In this document: positions 1 through 9,834 of the stretch, piece after piece | Layout of the letters: every line of letters begins with the position of its first letter | How positions within the stretch are numbered: the stretch's first letter is position 1 | From: an uncultured Pelagibacteraceae bacterium | Lineage (GTDB): Bacteria; Pseudomonadota; Alphaproteobacteria; Pelagibacterales; Pelagibacteraceae | Reading direction: 5' to 3' | Length of the DNA: 39,717 bases | NCBI GenBank assembly: GCA_902624585.1 | Contig: CACNXU010000005.1 | Coordinates: 1-39,717 of the forward strand | The notes under the pieces: generated by a model | Databases searched by the model: none | What the model was told of the DNA's origin: nothing | What the model saw: only the letters and a program-made list of their open reading frames with translations | Position numbers and translations under genes: made by a program

Positions 1-66
1 TTTATTTTGTTTATTTGCTTGATTAGCAAATAATTCTATTAAATTATTTAAGTTATCCAAATTCAT
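1..66 (-). CDS. Possible 5' end of a CDS truncated by the window start (MNLDNLNNLIELFANQANKQNK...), N-terminus reminiscent of AMP-binding acyl-CoA synthetases
   Basis: Open frame from ATG (complement of 64-66) to window edge; only 22 residues visible. Confidence 0.35.
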   Translation of the reverse strand, partial: MNLDNLNNLIELFANQANKQNK

Positions 67-73
67 AATTACA

Positions 74-158
74 TGGTGGGCGAAGAGAGAATCGAACTCT
101 CACTTCTTGCGAAACACGATTTTGAGTCGTGCGCGTCTACCAGTTCCGCCATTCGCCC
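74..158 (-). tRNA. tRNA-Leu (anticodon CAA), CCA encoded
   Basis: Reverse complement GGGCGAATGGCGGAACTGGTAGACGCGCACGACTCAAAATCGTG...AGAGTTCGATTCTCTCTTCGCCCACCA: acceptor stem pairs, TTCGATTC T-loop, anticodon stem CACGA/TCGTG with loop CTCAAAA, long variable arm. Confidence 0.95.
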
Positions 159-219
159 TTGGTATTCATTTAAATTATATTTAATAGTATAAGAACTAAA
201 TTTATATTAAAACCAAAAA

Positions 220-825
220 ATGTTTCAAACACTTTACAAAAAATGTTTAGAATTAGCTGGGCACAAAAGTTCTAATTTTTATTTAGGGCTTGTATCTTTT
301 ATAGAAAGTTCTTTTTTTCCTATACCCCCAGACGCTATGATAATTCCAATGGTTATTTCAAAAAAAAAAGAATATTTAAAAATATTTTTAATAGCATCAA
401 TATTTTCCGTTCTTGGGGGAATTTTTGGATATTTGATGGGTTATTTATTTTTTGATTTAGCAATCTATGTAATCGAATTTTACGGTTATCAAGATAAAGT
501 TGAAAATTTAAAATTGAGCATGTCTCAAGGTAGTGGATTCCTCGCTTGGCTGAGTATTCTTTTTTTAGCTGGCTTTACGCCATTACCCTATAAAGCTTTT
601 ACAATTTCAAGTGGTTTAATAGCTTTCAATCTTCCTATTTTCATAATTGTAAGCTTTATTTCAAGAAGTTTGAGATTTTTTATTGTAGCTTATTTGTCTT
701 ATAAGTTTGGAGAATTATTTACTGAATACATGGAAAAACATGGATCAAAATGGTTTACCATAATTGGAATTATTATAATTATGATATTCATATTTACATA
801 TTTATTTTTTAAATTTAATGGTTGA
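220..825 (+). CDS. DedA/SNARE-associated (YqaA-like) membrane protein
   Basis: ORF; ESSFFPIPPDAMIIPMV and GFTPLPYKAFTISSG motifs, multiple TM segments. Confidence 0.85.
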   Translation: MFQTLYKKCLELAGHKSSNFYLGLVSFIESSFFPIPPDAMIIPMVISKKKEYLKIFLIASIFSVLGGIFGYLMGYLFFDLAIYVIEFYGYQDKVENLKLSMSQGSGFLAWLSILFLAGFTPLPYKAFTISSGLIAFNLPIFIIVSFISRSLRFFIVAYLSYKFGELFTEYMEKHGSKWFTIIGIIIIMIFIFTYLFFKFNG

Positions 826-1300
826 GATTAGCAAAACTATAACAATAAAATTAATTCTTTTAATCAGTGTCGTTGCTTTATCCTCAGCTTTTTTCATTGA
901 ATATGTTTTGGGTCATCAACCTTGTAATTTATGTATATTGGAAAGAATTCCTTATCTACTTGCAATAATAATAATTATATTAAATTATAAAATAACTTAC
1001 CTTGAAAAGAATTTCATACTTGCACTTACTTTAATTTTTTTAATCGCTACTGCTCTATCACTATATCATTTGGGTATTGAGCAGGGATATATTAAGGAAT
1101 CATTAGTTTGTGAGTTAAATAATGGATCAAATTTACTATCTAAAGAGGATATTCTTAAGCAATTACAAGAAAAAAATGTAAGTTGTCAAGATGTTACATT
1201 TAAAATATTTGGATTATCACTTACAAGTTACAATATTTTAATATCTTTAATAATTAGTATTAGTACAGCAAAAATATATTTTAATTATGACAAAAGTTGA
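818..1300 (+). CDS. Disulfide bond formation protein DsbB family
   Basis: ORF; GHQPCNLCILERIPY motif, 4 TM segments, second Cys pair. Confidence 0.85.
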   Translation: MVEISKTITIKLILLISVVALSSAFFIEYVLGHQPCNLCILERIPYLLAIIIIILNYKITYLEKNFILALTLIFLIATALSLYHLGIEQGYIKESLVCELNNGSNLLSKEDILKQLQEKNVSCQDVTFKIFGLSLTSYNILISLIISISTAKIYFNYDKS

Positions 1301-1820
1301 CAAAAAAAGAATTGAAGAATTTATAAGAGTAGACCATGCTGGTGAACGCGGAGCAGTCAAAATATATGAAGGGCAGCTATTAGCACTAAACACTTTTGTG
1401 AAAGATGAAGATTTAAAAAAAAAAATTGAAGATATGAAGGTCCATGAAAAAGAGCATTGTGAATTCTTTGAAAATGAAATTAAAAAAAGAAATATACAAC
1501 CTACTAAATTTTTACCATTGTGGGACTTATTAGGTGTAGGATTAGGATTTGGTACAACTTTACTTGGAAAAAAAGCTGCGATGTTATGTACTGCATCTGT
1601 TGAGGAAGTTATAGACGAACATTACTTAAATCAAATTAATCAGCTTGATAATAGTGAAAAAGATTTAAAAAAAAAAATCACAAAATTTCGACAAGATGAA
1701 ATAGACCATAAAGATATAGCTTATGATGAGGGTGCCACAAAAAAAGGACCGTACTTACTGTTAGATAAAATTATTAAGACTGGTTCAAGAATTGCGATTA
1801 ATATTTCTGAAAAAATTTAA
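1287..1820 (+). CDS. coq7: Demethoxyubiquinone hydroxylase (COQ7 family)
   Basis: ORF; IRVDHAGERGAVKIYEGQ, MKVHEKEHCEFFE, VEEVIDEHY and DEIDHKD di-iron motifs. Confidence 0.92.
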   Translation: MTKVDKKRIEEFIRVDHAGERGAVKIYEGQLLALNTFVKDEDLKKKIEDMKVHEKEHCEFFENEIKKRNIQPTKFLPLWDLLGVGLGFGTTLLGKKAAMLCTASVEEVIDEHYLNQINQLDNSEKDLKKKITKFRQDEIDHKDIAYDEGATKKGPYLLLDKIIKTGSRIAINISEKI

Positions 1821-2386
1821 GCTTCGAGCTCTACATCCCAATATAAATAGTCCATCCAACTTTTGTGTAAATAATTAGGGGGGAAGTTTTTACCATTTTT
1901 ATGTAGATCCTCTGTTGAAGGACGATAAGGGTGTTGATTAAGCTTCATTTCTGAATTTTTTAATAATTTACCTCCTTTTTTTACATTACATGCAGAGCAC
2001 GCTGTAACAACATTATCCCAATTTGTCTGTCCTCCTTTTGATCTTGGCAATAAATGGTCAAAAGTTAACTCTTCATTGCTTCCACAGTATTGACATGAAA
2101 ATTTATCTCTTAAGAATACGTTAAATCTTGTAAAACTTGGTTTTGATTGAGGTACAATATAATCTTTTAAAGCTATTACACTTGGAAGTCTCATGTTGAA
2201 TGAAGGGCTTCTTATTACTCGATCATAGTTACTAACGATAATAACACGATCGAGAAAAACCGATTTTACTGTGTCCTGCCAAGACCATAAAGACAAAGGA
2301 TAATAACTTAGTGGCCTGTAATCAGCATTGAGGACTAATGCTGGACACTTTTCTAGTGAAACATTTTGTTCAATAAAACTATTCAT
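1817..2386 (-). CDS. HNH endonuclease family protein
   Basis: ORF; CQYCG...LTFDHLLPRSKGGQTNWDNVVTACSACNVKKG. Confidence 0.9.
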   Translation of the reverse strand: MNSFIEQNVSLEKCPALVLNADYRPLSYYPLSLWSWQDTVKSVFLDRVIIVSNYDRVIRSPSFNMRLPSVIALKDYIVPQSKPSFTRFNVFLRDKFSCQYCGSNEELTFDHLLPRSKGGQTNWDNVVTACSACNVKKGGKLLKNSEMKLNQHPYRPSTEDLHKNGKNFPPNYLHKSWMDYLYWDVELEA

Positions 2387-2418
2387 TAAATTAATTTTAG
2401 CTTACTTAAACAATATTA

Positions 2419-3084
2419 TCAATAACAAGAGATATTAAATTTTTTTAAAATAAAATTTAGAGCTGTACTTGATGCTTCAATAGGAATATGATGATCACAA
2501 TTTTTAATTAACAATGTGTTAATGCTAACATTGTTTCTAATTAAAAAATCTTTCGCCTCTAATAAATGTGTTGATGAGACAATTTGATCAGCATCTCCGT
2601 GAATAAGCAACGTTTGGGTATTATTTTTAATTCTATTTTTTAAATCATTTTGATCAATTATTTTTCCAGAAAATCCAACTATACAAGAAAATTTTTCTTC
2701 AGAAGTGAGGCCAACATTTAAAGACATCATACAACCTTGACTGAAACCTGATATGCAAATTTGGTTATTAGATAATTTAAATTCCTGCTTTACCTCAACA
2801 ATAAACTTTTTCAAGATATCTTCAGCTTTTATTGATTCTTTTAAAATATATACTGAGTCCTCTTTTGTTAAATCAAACCATTGATAACCTACAGGATTTA
2901 TAGCACATGGTTCATGACCATTAGGACAAATGAAGACTGTATTTGGCATATGTCTTTTCCAATTTAAGGATAGCATACTTATATCCTTTCCATCTCCTCC
3001 GTAACCATGAAGTAAAATAATTGCATTTTTAATTTCGAAACCTTTTTCTGGTCTAATAATTACCGAATCTAGGCAAAATTTCAT
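2419..3084 (-). CDS. Phospholipase/carboxylesterase-type alpha/beta hydrolase (track ORF extends to 3120; MKFCLDS start at 3084 preferred)
   Basis: LLHGYGGDG, GFSQGCMMSL nucleophile elbow, HGDADQIV and catalytic His. Confidence 0.85.
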   Translation of the reverse strand: MKFCLDSVIIRPEKGFEIKNAIILLHGYGGDGKDISMLSLNWKRHMPNTVFICPNGHEPCAINPVGYQWFDLTKEDSVYILKESIKAEDILKKFIVEVKQEFKLSNNQICISGFSQGCMMSLNVGLTSEEKFSCIVGFSGKIIDQNDLKNRIKNNTQTLLIHGDADQIVSSTHLLEAKDFLIRNNVSINTLLIKNCDHHIPIEASSTALNFILKKFNISCY

Positions 3085-3135
3085 AGTTGATAAATTATGT
3101 TTTTTATTTAAAAAAAACAATCTACAATAAATAAT

Positions 3136-3339
3136 ATGATTTCAGGAGTAATTGTAAAAATTTTATCGATAGCACTTTTGATTGCTGTAGGTGTAGTATT
3201 AATTTTAGGTATAGGAACTCTTTTTAAGGGTGGGGAAACTAGTAAAAAATATTCAAATAAGTTGATGCAATTAAGAGTTCTTTTACAATTTATTGCAATA
3301 ATTGCCTTAGTTGGTTTTGCTTATTTTTTTAAAAATTAG
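3136..3339 (+). CDS. HIG1-domain / twin-TM small inner membrane protein
   Basis: 67-aa ORF with two TM helices and ...SKKYSNKLMQLRVLLQFIAIIAL, typical of alphaproteobacterial HIG1 proteins. Confidence 0.75.
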   Translation: MISGVIVKILSIALLIAVGVVLILGIGTLFKGGETSKKYSNKLMQLRVLLQFIAIIALVGFAYFFKN

Positions 3340-3845
3340 TTATATTTTTTTATCCAGTTAACAAAACTTTTATCCTCAAAATTAATAGAGCCTATTATTC
3401 TAGCGAATTCTTGACCCTCTTGATTTATTAAAATTGTTGTAGGGACACCTCTTAAAGAAAATGTCTTTGCTAATGTAGTAGGTGGGTCAAAATAAGGCTC
3501 GAAGTTTTTGATATTAAAATCAATAAAAAATTTATTAACTTTGTCTAAATTTTCTTTACCAATATTGATCGCAAAAATTATAATTTTATCTAATTTTGGA
3601 TTAGCTTGAAGTTTATCTAACGATGGCATTTCTTCTTTGCAAGGTTCACACCAGGTTGCCCAAAAATTTAATATTAATAAGTTGCCTCTATATTCTTTGA
3701 TATTAATTTTTTGATCTTTTTTGTCTAAAAAAATAACATTATCATATGTTTTTGGTACTTTATGGATAACAATATTTTTAATATCAGGCAGTTCTTCAGC
3801 AACAACATTACTTATCAAAAAAATAAATATTATTAAAAATCTCAT
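3336..3845 (-). CDS. TlpA/ResA-like periplasmic thioredoxin
   Basis: Signal peptide; NFWATWCEPCKEEMPSL active site; GVPTTILI cis-Pro. Confidence 0.9.
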   Translation of the reverse strand: MRFLIIFIFLISNVVAEELPDIKNIVIHKVPKTYDNVIFLDKKDQKINIKEYRGNLLILNFWATWCEPCKEEMPSLDKLQANPKLDKIIIFAINIGKENLDKVNKFFIDFNIKNFEPYFDPPTTLAKTFSLRGVPTTILINQEGQEFARIIGSINFEDKSFVNWIKKYN

Positions 3846-3869
3846 GTTAAATAGGTATAATTAAATATC

Positions 3870-5261
3870 ATGGCAAAAAATAAAAACAACCAAGCAATCT
3901 GGAATACACGGATAAAAAGAAATGTATCTAGTTTGTTTCAAAAAGTCGGAAATTCAATAGATATTGATAAAAGACTTTATAAAGAAGACATCCAGGGATC
4001 AATTGCTCATGTTGAAATGCTTTTTAAACAAAAAATAATTTCATTTAAAATAAAAAATAAAATTGTTTATGGACTAGTGAAAATTGATAAGGAAATCACA
4101 AACAATAAATTTGAGTTTAATAAAAAATATGAAGATATTCATATGAATATAGAAAAGAGACTTTTTCAAATTATAGGCAAAGAAGCTGGCTATGTTCACA
4201 CTGGAAGATCAAGAAATGATCAAGTAATTACTGATTTTAAGATTTGGATGAAAAATTCAACTAACGAAATAAATAATAATATTAATAAAGTTATTAAGAG
4301 CACAATCAAATTAGCTGAAAAAAATGTTGAGACTATTATGCCTGGATTTACACATCTTAAAAATGCCCAAGCTATCTCTTTTGCACATTATTTAATGTCT
4401 TACGTAGAAATGTTTAATAGAGATAAAAAAAGATTTTCAAATAATTTAAACAGTTTAAATGAAAATCCGTTGGGTGTTGCGGCATTAGCAGGAACATCAT
4501 TTAATATAGATAGGAATTATACAACTAGAAAACTTGGTTTTAAAATACCCACAAATAATTCTATTGATACAGTTTCGGATAGAGATTTTGTATTGGATTT
4601 TTTATACGCTTCATCTGTGTGTGCTATGCATATTTCTAGAATCGCTGAAGATTTAATTATTTGGAATTCTGATGGTTTTAACTTGATCAATTTATCTGAT
4701 AAAGTTGTTACTGGATCATCAATAATGCCACAAAAGAAAAATCCTGATCTTCTTGAGTACTTGCGTGGAAAATCAGGAAGCGCTTATGGAAATTTGTTAT
4801 CGATGCTAACAATTTTAAAAGGCTTGCCATTATCTTATTTTAAAGATTTACAAGATGATAAAGAGATTGTTTTCAAATCTAATGACAATTTAAATAATTG
4901 TTTAAAAATTTTTGATGAAATACTAAAAAATTGTAATCCAAATAAGAGTAAAATGTTAGAACTTGCTAATTCTGGATTCACTACAGCAACTGATTTAGCT
5001 GACTATCTTGTAAAAAATCACTCAATGTCTTTTAGAAAAGCATATCAAAAAACTGCTGCTGTGGTTAATTTTGCTGAAAAAAGAAAAAAAAAATTAAATG
5101 AGTTGACTTTAGAGGAATTAAGAAAAATTGAACCTAAACTTAAAGATGACGTATTAAAAGTATTTAATTTAAAAAATTCAATTAATTCAAAAAAATCTTA
5201 TGGTGGAACTTCTTTTGATAATATTAAAAAAATGATAATGAAATATAAAAAAGAAAAATGA
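3870..5261 (+). CDS. argH: Argininosuccinate lyase
   Basis: HTGRSRNDQV, TGSSIMPQKKNPD signatures. Confidence 0.97.
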   Translation: MAKNKNNQAIWNTRIKRNVSSLFQKVGNSIDIDKRLYKEDIQGSIAHVEMLFKQKIISFKIKNKIVYGLVKIDKEITNNKFEFNKKYEDIHMNIEKRLFQIIGKEAGYVHTGRSRNDQVITDFKIWMKNSTNEINNNINKVIKSTIKLAEKNVETIMPGFTHLKNAQAISFAHYLMSYVEMFNRDKKRFSNNLNSLNENPLGVAALAGTSFNIDRNYTTRKLGFKIPTNNSIDTVSDRDFVLDFLYASSVCAMHISRIAEDLIIWNSDGFNLINLSDKVVTGSSIMPQKKNPDLLEYLRGKSGSAYGNLLSMLTILKGLPLSYFKDLQDDKEIVFKSNDNLNNCLKIFDEILKNCNPNKSKMLELANSGFTTATDLADYLVKNHSMSFRKAYQKTAAVVNFAEKRKKKLNELTLEELRKIEPKLKDDVLKVFNLKNSINSKKSYGGTSFDNIKKMIMKYKKEK

Positions 5262-5389
5262 TTAAAAAATTTGCTATAATTATATTGTTATTTTGTGCAG
5301 TTATTTCTTGTGGAAAGAAAGGTGATCCTAAATACGTAGATCCAGATAAAAAAGCAGAAATAAAAGAAGTTTCAGTTATCTTAGCTTAA
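5258..5389 (+). CDS. 43-aa LptM/YifL-like small lipoprotein (MIKKFAIIILLFCAVISCGKKGDPKYVDPDKKAEIKEVSVILA); absent from supplied ORF track
   Basis: ATG overlaps argH stop (ATGA), stop overlaps lysA start (TAATG); lipobox AVISC followed by GKKGDP. Confidence 0.85.
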   Translation: MIKKFAIIILLFCAVISCGKKGDPKYVDPDKKAEIKEVSVILA

Positions 5390-6603
5390 TGAAATACATA
5401 AACAAAAAATTAACAATAGAAAAAATTAATCTTCAAAAAATTGCCAATAAATTTGGAACTCCATTTTATTCTTACTCCTATTCTAAATTAAAAGAAAATA
5501 TTAATAATTTTAAAAAAAACTTCAGATCTTTTTCGCCACTTATTTGCTTTGCAGTTAAATCCAACACAAATGTTAATATAATTAAAGAAATTAAAAAATT
5601 TGGGTTAGGTGCTGATGTTGTTTCAGTAGGAGAATTGATGATGGCACTAAAAGCAGGAATTAATCCAAGCAAAATAGTATTTTCTGGTGTTGGTAAAACA
5701 ACAAGTGAAATCAGCTTTGCCATTGATAAAAAAATTTTGCTTATTAACGCTGAGTCTTTAAGTGAAATAAAAGAAATAAATCGAATAGCAAAATCAAAAA
5801 ATAAAAGAATAAAAATTGGTGTAAGACTAAACCCCAACACAGATGCAAAAACAATAAGTCAAATATCCACTGGGAAAAAAGAAAACAAATTTGGTGTAAA
5901 TAAAAATACATTCTATGAAATTATAAATTATTGCAAAAATTCAAAAAACATTGATTTAAAATGTCTAAGCGTTCATATAGGTAGTCAAATTTTAGACCAT
6001 AGACCTTATGAAAAAATGCTTAAAGCGGTTAGTCAAATTCTCAATAAAACAAATCATAAATTTGAATTTATAGATTTAGGTGGAGGCATGGGCATTACTT
6101 ATACTGATAAAAATAAAAAACTTAATTATAAAAAATACAACATAGCTATCCTTAAATTTTTAAGAAAACATAAAGTTAAAATTATATTTGAGCCAGGTAG
6201 ATCAATTATTGGCGATACCGGTACATTGGTGTCAAAAATAATCTATATAAAAGATAGCGGGAGTAAAAAATTTATCATTTTAGATGCCGCTATGAACGAT
6301 TTAATGAGACCTGCCTTGTATGGTGCATTTCATAAAACCTTACCTGTTATAAAATCTAACAAAACATCTAAAAAACCATATGAATTTGTAGGTCCTATTT
6401 GTGAAAGTACAGATAAATTTGTTACATTAAAAAAGTTTCAAGTTTTAAGAGAAAAAGATTTAATAGCAATATGTGATGTGGGAGCTTATGGAATGTCACT
6501 GAGCTCAAATTATAATTTAAGACCTAAACCAATAGAATTATTAATAAATGGATCAAAAATTAAAGTAATAAGAAAAAGACAAAAGCATAAAGATATAATT
6601 TAG
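5389..6603 (+). CDS. lysA: Diaminopimelate decarboxylase
   Basis: CFAVKSN PLP-Lys motif, SVHIGSQ, DLGGGMG, EPGRSI, CDVGAYG. Confidence 0.96.
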   Translation: MKYINKKLTIEKINLQKIANKFGTPFYSYSYSKLKENINNFKKNFRSFSPLICFAVKSNTNVNIIKEIKKFGLGADVVSVGELMMALKAGINPSKIVFSGVGKTTSEISFAIDKKILLINAESLSEIKEINRIAKSKNKRIKIGVRLNPNTDAKTISQISTGKKENKFGVNKNTFYEIINYCKNSKNIDLKCLSVHIGSQILDHRPYEKMLKAVSQILNKTNHKFEFIDLGGGMGITYTDKNKKLNYKKYNIAILKFLRKHKVKIIFEPGRSIIGDTGTLVSKIIYIKDSGSKKFIILDAAMNDLMRPALYGAFHKTLPVIKSNKTSKKPYEFVGPICESTDKFVTLKKFQVLREKDLIAICDVGAYGMSLSSNYNLRPKPIELLINGSKIKVIRKRQKHKDII

Positions 6604-6615
6604 CTTTTGACAAAA

Positions 6616-7317
6616 ATGATAAGAAACTTTTTATTTTCAATATTATTTTTCACTGGAATCGTCTTTATTTCGATAATTTTTTTACCATCATTTTTTTTGC
6701 CTAAACAGGTTGTTTTGATGGGAGGAAAATTAATGGGCCATTGGGCCAGTTTTTGTTTAAGAATTGTTCTTTCAGTAAAAATTTCAATCATAGGAAGAGA
6801 AAATATTATTAATAATGAAAAATTTTTTATAGCATCATCTCATCAGTCAATGTTTGAAACTTTTTATTTACAAACGATCTTTAACTCACCTATATTTATT
6901 CTAAAAAAAGAATTATTGTTAATTCCAATTTTTGGTTGGTACTTAAAAAAAATAGGATCAATTTCAATAAAAAGAAACAAAGTTACAAAAGATAACTTGG
7001 GTTTTTTTGATGATATTTCAAAAATAATAACCACTTCTAATAGACCTTTAATTATTTTTCCTCAAGGAACTAGAGTTCTTCCAAATGAAAGAACACCTTT
7101 TAAAAAAGGTGCTTCGAGAATTTATGAAGAGCTAAATATTGCTTGTCAGCCAGTTGCAATTAACTCTGGATATGTATGGCCTAAAAAAGGTAAAAAGAAA
7201 TCTAACAAAACAATTACAATCTCTATTCTAAAACCAATTCCTTCTGGGTTAACAAAGGAAAATTTTATTCAAATTCTTGAAAAAAATATTTATTCAGAGT
7301 TAGACTTAATTAATTAG
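6616..7317 (+). CDS. plsC: 1-acyl-sn-glycerol-3-phosphate acyltransferase (track ORF starts at TTG 6607; ATG at 6616 likely)
   Basis: SSHQSMFET (HX4D-like), FPQGTR motifs. Confidence 0.9.
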   Translation: MIRNFLFSILFFTGIVFISIIFLPSFFLPKQVVLMGGKLMGHWASFCLRIVLSVKISIIGRENIINNEKFFIASSHQSMFETFYLQTIFNSPIFILKKELLLIPIFGWYLKKIGSISIKRNKVTKDNLGFFDDISKIITTSNRPLIIFPQGTRVLPNERTPFKKGASRIYEELNIACQPVAINSGYVWPKKGKKKSNKTITISILKPIPSGLTKENFIQILEKNIYSELDLIN

Positions 7318-8426
7318 CCCTTCATAGGCATAACAACAAAAATACTATCAAAATCACCTGAATCTTTTATTAGTGCTGGTGAACCAGTATCATTAAAAAA
7401 AATTTCAACTCTGTCTCCATCTAGTTGTGAAGCAACATCTATCAAATATCTAGAGTTAAAACTTATCTCTAAATCATGATCAAACTTAACACTTAAAGTT
7501 TCTCTACCATCACCACTATTGGTATTATTTACCGAGAGATCTAGAGTGTCTTTAGACAAATTGAATTTCACACCATCTTTTTTATCTAATGAAACAGATG
7601 CTACTCTATCAACAGAATTTAAAAATAATTTTAAGTCTATTTCTAATTTTTTTTGATTATTTTTGGGTATAACTTGAATGTAATTAGGAAATTTTCCATC
7701 AATAAGTTTTGAAATTAAGATACTATTATTTAATTCAAATTTTATTTTTGATTTCAAATTTGAAACTTTTACATCTCCATCATAGCTATCTAATAAAGAG
7801 CAAAGTTGAAAAATTGTTTTTTTAGGTAAAATTATTGGATCAAAATCAATTTTTTCTTCTAATCTAGTTTTTGAAATAGACATTCTATGACTATCAGTTG
7901 CAACTGCTGTTAAATAATTTTTGTCCTCTACTTCTGTTTGATGAAAATAAATTCCACTTAGGTAATGCCTTGTTTCATCGTTAGAAACTGAAAATTTGCA
8001 CTTATTTAATAATTTTAATAATTGTTTTGATTTAATTATAAATTCATTTTGATTAAAATTTTCATCTGTCAGTGGAAACTCTGTTGCACTTATGCAGTTC
8101 AAATTAAAAATAGATTTTTCAGACTCTACTTGTAATTTACTTATGTCTGTTAAAGAAAGATTTATTTTTTTTCCTGAGCTAAACTTTCTTATAATATCAT
8201 ACATGATTGAGGAAGTTGTAGTTGTTTTACCCTCCTCTAGAATTTCTATATTATTTAATTGATGTATAAATATTAAATCTAGATCAGTCGCAGTGATAGT
8301 AAGTTTTGAATTGCTTGCATCTAACAAAATATTAGAAAGTATTGGTAATGTGCTTCTTTTTTCAATAACGCCTTGGCAATAATTTAATGCTTGCTGAAGG
8401 TCTTGTTGATTAACGTTAAATTTCAT
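7314..8426 (-). CDS. dnaN: DNA polymerase III beta sliding clamp
   Basis: Full-length clamp ORF ending in ...FVVMPMKG; LPILSNILLDA; adjacent to dnaA. Confidence 0.97.
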   Translation of the reverse strand: MKFNVNQQDLQQALNYCQGVIEKRSTLPILSNILLDASNSKLTITATDLDLIFIHQLNNIEILEEGKTTTTSSIMYDIIRKFSSGKKINLSLTDISKLQVESEKSIFNLNCISATEFPLTDENFNQNEFIIKSKQLLKLLNKCKFSVSNDETRHYLSGIYFHQTEVEDKNYLTAVATDSHRMSISKTRLEEKIDFDPIILPKKTIFQLCSLLDSYDGDVKVSNLKSKIKFELNNSILISKLIDGKFPNYIQVIPKNNQKKLEIDLKLFLNSVDRVASVSLDKKDGVKFNLSKDTLDLSVNNTNSGDGRETLSVKFDHDLEISFNSRYLIDVASQLDGDRVEIFFNDTGSPALIKDSGDFDSIFVVMPMKG

Positions 8427-9834
8427 TTTCTTTATTATTATATAAAATCTGGTTTTTTAATTTGTTTATATTATCAACCATCTCAGGATCTTTTTCTTTT
8501 ATCTTTTCAATAGTTTTTACTGAATGAATTATTGTTGTATGGTCACGGTTAGAAAATTCTCTTCCGATTTCAGGCAATGATTTAGAAGTCAAAATCTTAG
8601 TTAAATAAATTGCTGTTTGCCTAGGTCTTACTAAATATCTTGATCTTCTAGATGATAGCATCTCATTTTTGCTAATTTTGAAAAACTTACAAACAATTGT
8701 CTGAATTAGATCTATTGTAACCTTATTTTCTGCTAAATTTAATAAATCCTTTAATACTACTTTGGTTTCAGCAAGATTTGGGACTTTGTTGTAAATTCTT
8801 GAAAATGAAACAACTCTGTTTATTGCACCAACTAGTTCCCTTACACTTCCAGTTATTTCATTACTTATAAAATCTTTAATTTCTCTAGAAACTTGTAATT
8901 GTTCAGAATACAAGGCATTCAATTCTTCAGTTTTCCTATCAACGATTTTTTTTCTTAGCTCTAGGTCTGGCTTTTGAATATCAACAACTAATCCGCCAGA
9001 AAATCTTGATTTAATTCTTTCTTGAATCCTTGATAGTTTGTTTGGTGATCGATCAGCTGATACAATTATTTGAGATCCCTTATCAAGTAATGCATTAAAT
9101 GTATGAAAAAATTCCTCCTGCATAGCTTCTTTTCCACTTATAAACTGGATATCATCGATTAACAAAATATCTGTATTTCTAAAATATTCTTTAAACTTAA
9201 CCATATCGTTCGATTTAATTGATTTTACAAACTGATACATAAAACGTTCTGCAGAGATAAACATTACTTTATTGTTTTTTTTAAGCTCTAAACCTATTGA
9301 ATTTAATAAGTGAGTTTTTCCCATTCCAACACCACCATAAATATAAAGTGGATTATAATGAGATATATTTTCTGAAACTTTTAAAGAAGCTTCGTAAGCT
9401 AATTTGTTACTTGAACCAGTTATAAAATTATCAAATCTTTTATTTGGATCAATTCTATTATACTGAAGGTAAGAGTCTTTTATAAATGAAACATTTTCAT
9501 TAATATTGTTATCTTTAATATTACTTTCTTTTAAAGTGATATCTTGAGCTTTTTCAATTATTTTGAATTCAATTCTAATAATATCTTTCTTATATAATTT
9601 AATTATTTGTAATATTTGGTCTAAATACCTTGATGTAATCCAATCTCTAATAAATCTAGTTGGAACTGATAACAATAAGTAATTATTGAATTCCTCAACA
9701 AAAGAAATCTTTTTTAACCAGCTTTCATAAACTTCCAAGCCGAGTTTATTTTTCATTTCATTCTGTACTTGCTTCCATTCAAAGCCTTCAGAAGAAAAAT
9801 TTTTGATATTTTTTGTATTTGTTAATTTATTCAT
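8416..9834 (-). CDS. dnaA: Chromosomal replication initiator protein DnaA
   Basis: YGGVGMGKTHLLNSIG Walker A, LLIDDIQF Walker B, domain IV SLPEIGREFSNRDHTTIIHSVKTIE. Confidence 0.98.
   Translation of the reverse strand: MNKLTNTKNIKNFSSEGFEWKQVQNEMKNKLGLEVYESWLKKISFVEEFNNYLLLSVPTRFIRDWITSRYLDQILQIIKLYKKDIIRIEFKIIEKAQDITLKESNIKDNNINENVSFIKDSYLQYNRIDPNKRFDNFITGSSNKLAYEASLKVSENISHYNPLYIYGGVGMGKTHLLNSIGLELKKNNKVMFISAERFMYQFVKSIKSNDMVKFKEYFRNTDILLIDDIQFISGKEAMQEEFFHTFNALLDKGSQIIVSADRSPNKLSRIQERIKSRFSGGLVVDIQKPDLELRKKIVDRKTEELNALYSEQLQVSREIKDFISNEITGSVRELVGAINRVVSFSRIYNKVPNLAETKVVLKDLLNLAENKVTIDLIQTIVCKFFKISKNEMLSSRRSRYLVRPRQTAIYLTKILTSKSLPEIGREFSNRDHTTIIHSVKTIEKIKEKDPEMVDNINKLKNQILYNNKENEI

Noticed and set aside
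1817-2386. HNH endonuclease as a homing or mobile element or defence nuclease
   Set aside because: No intron, inverted repeats or partner genes; this HNH type appears as a conserved single chromosomal gene in alphaproteobacteria.
5478-5840. Antisense ORF within lysA
   Set aside because: Fully opposite a strongly identified gene; hydrophobic, low-complexity translation typical of antisense AT-rich DNA.
6600-6791. Antisense ORF at the start of plsC
   Set aside because: Overlaps a confident gene and has no recognisable domain.
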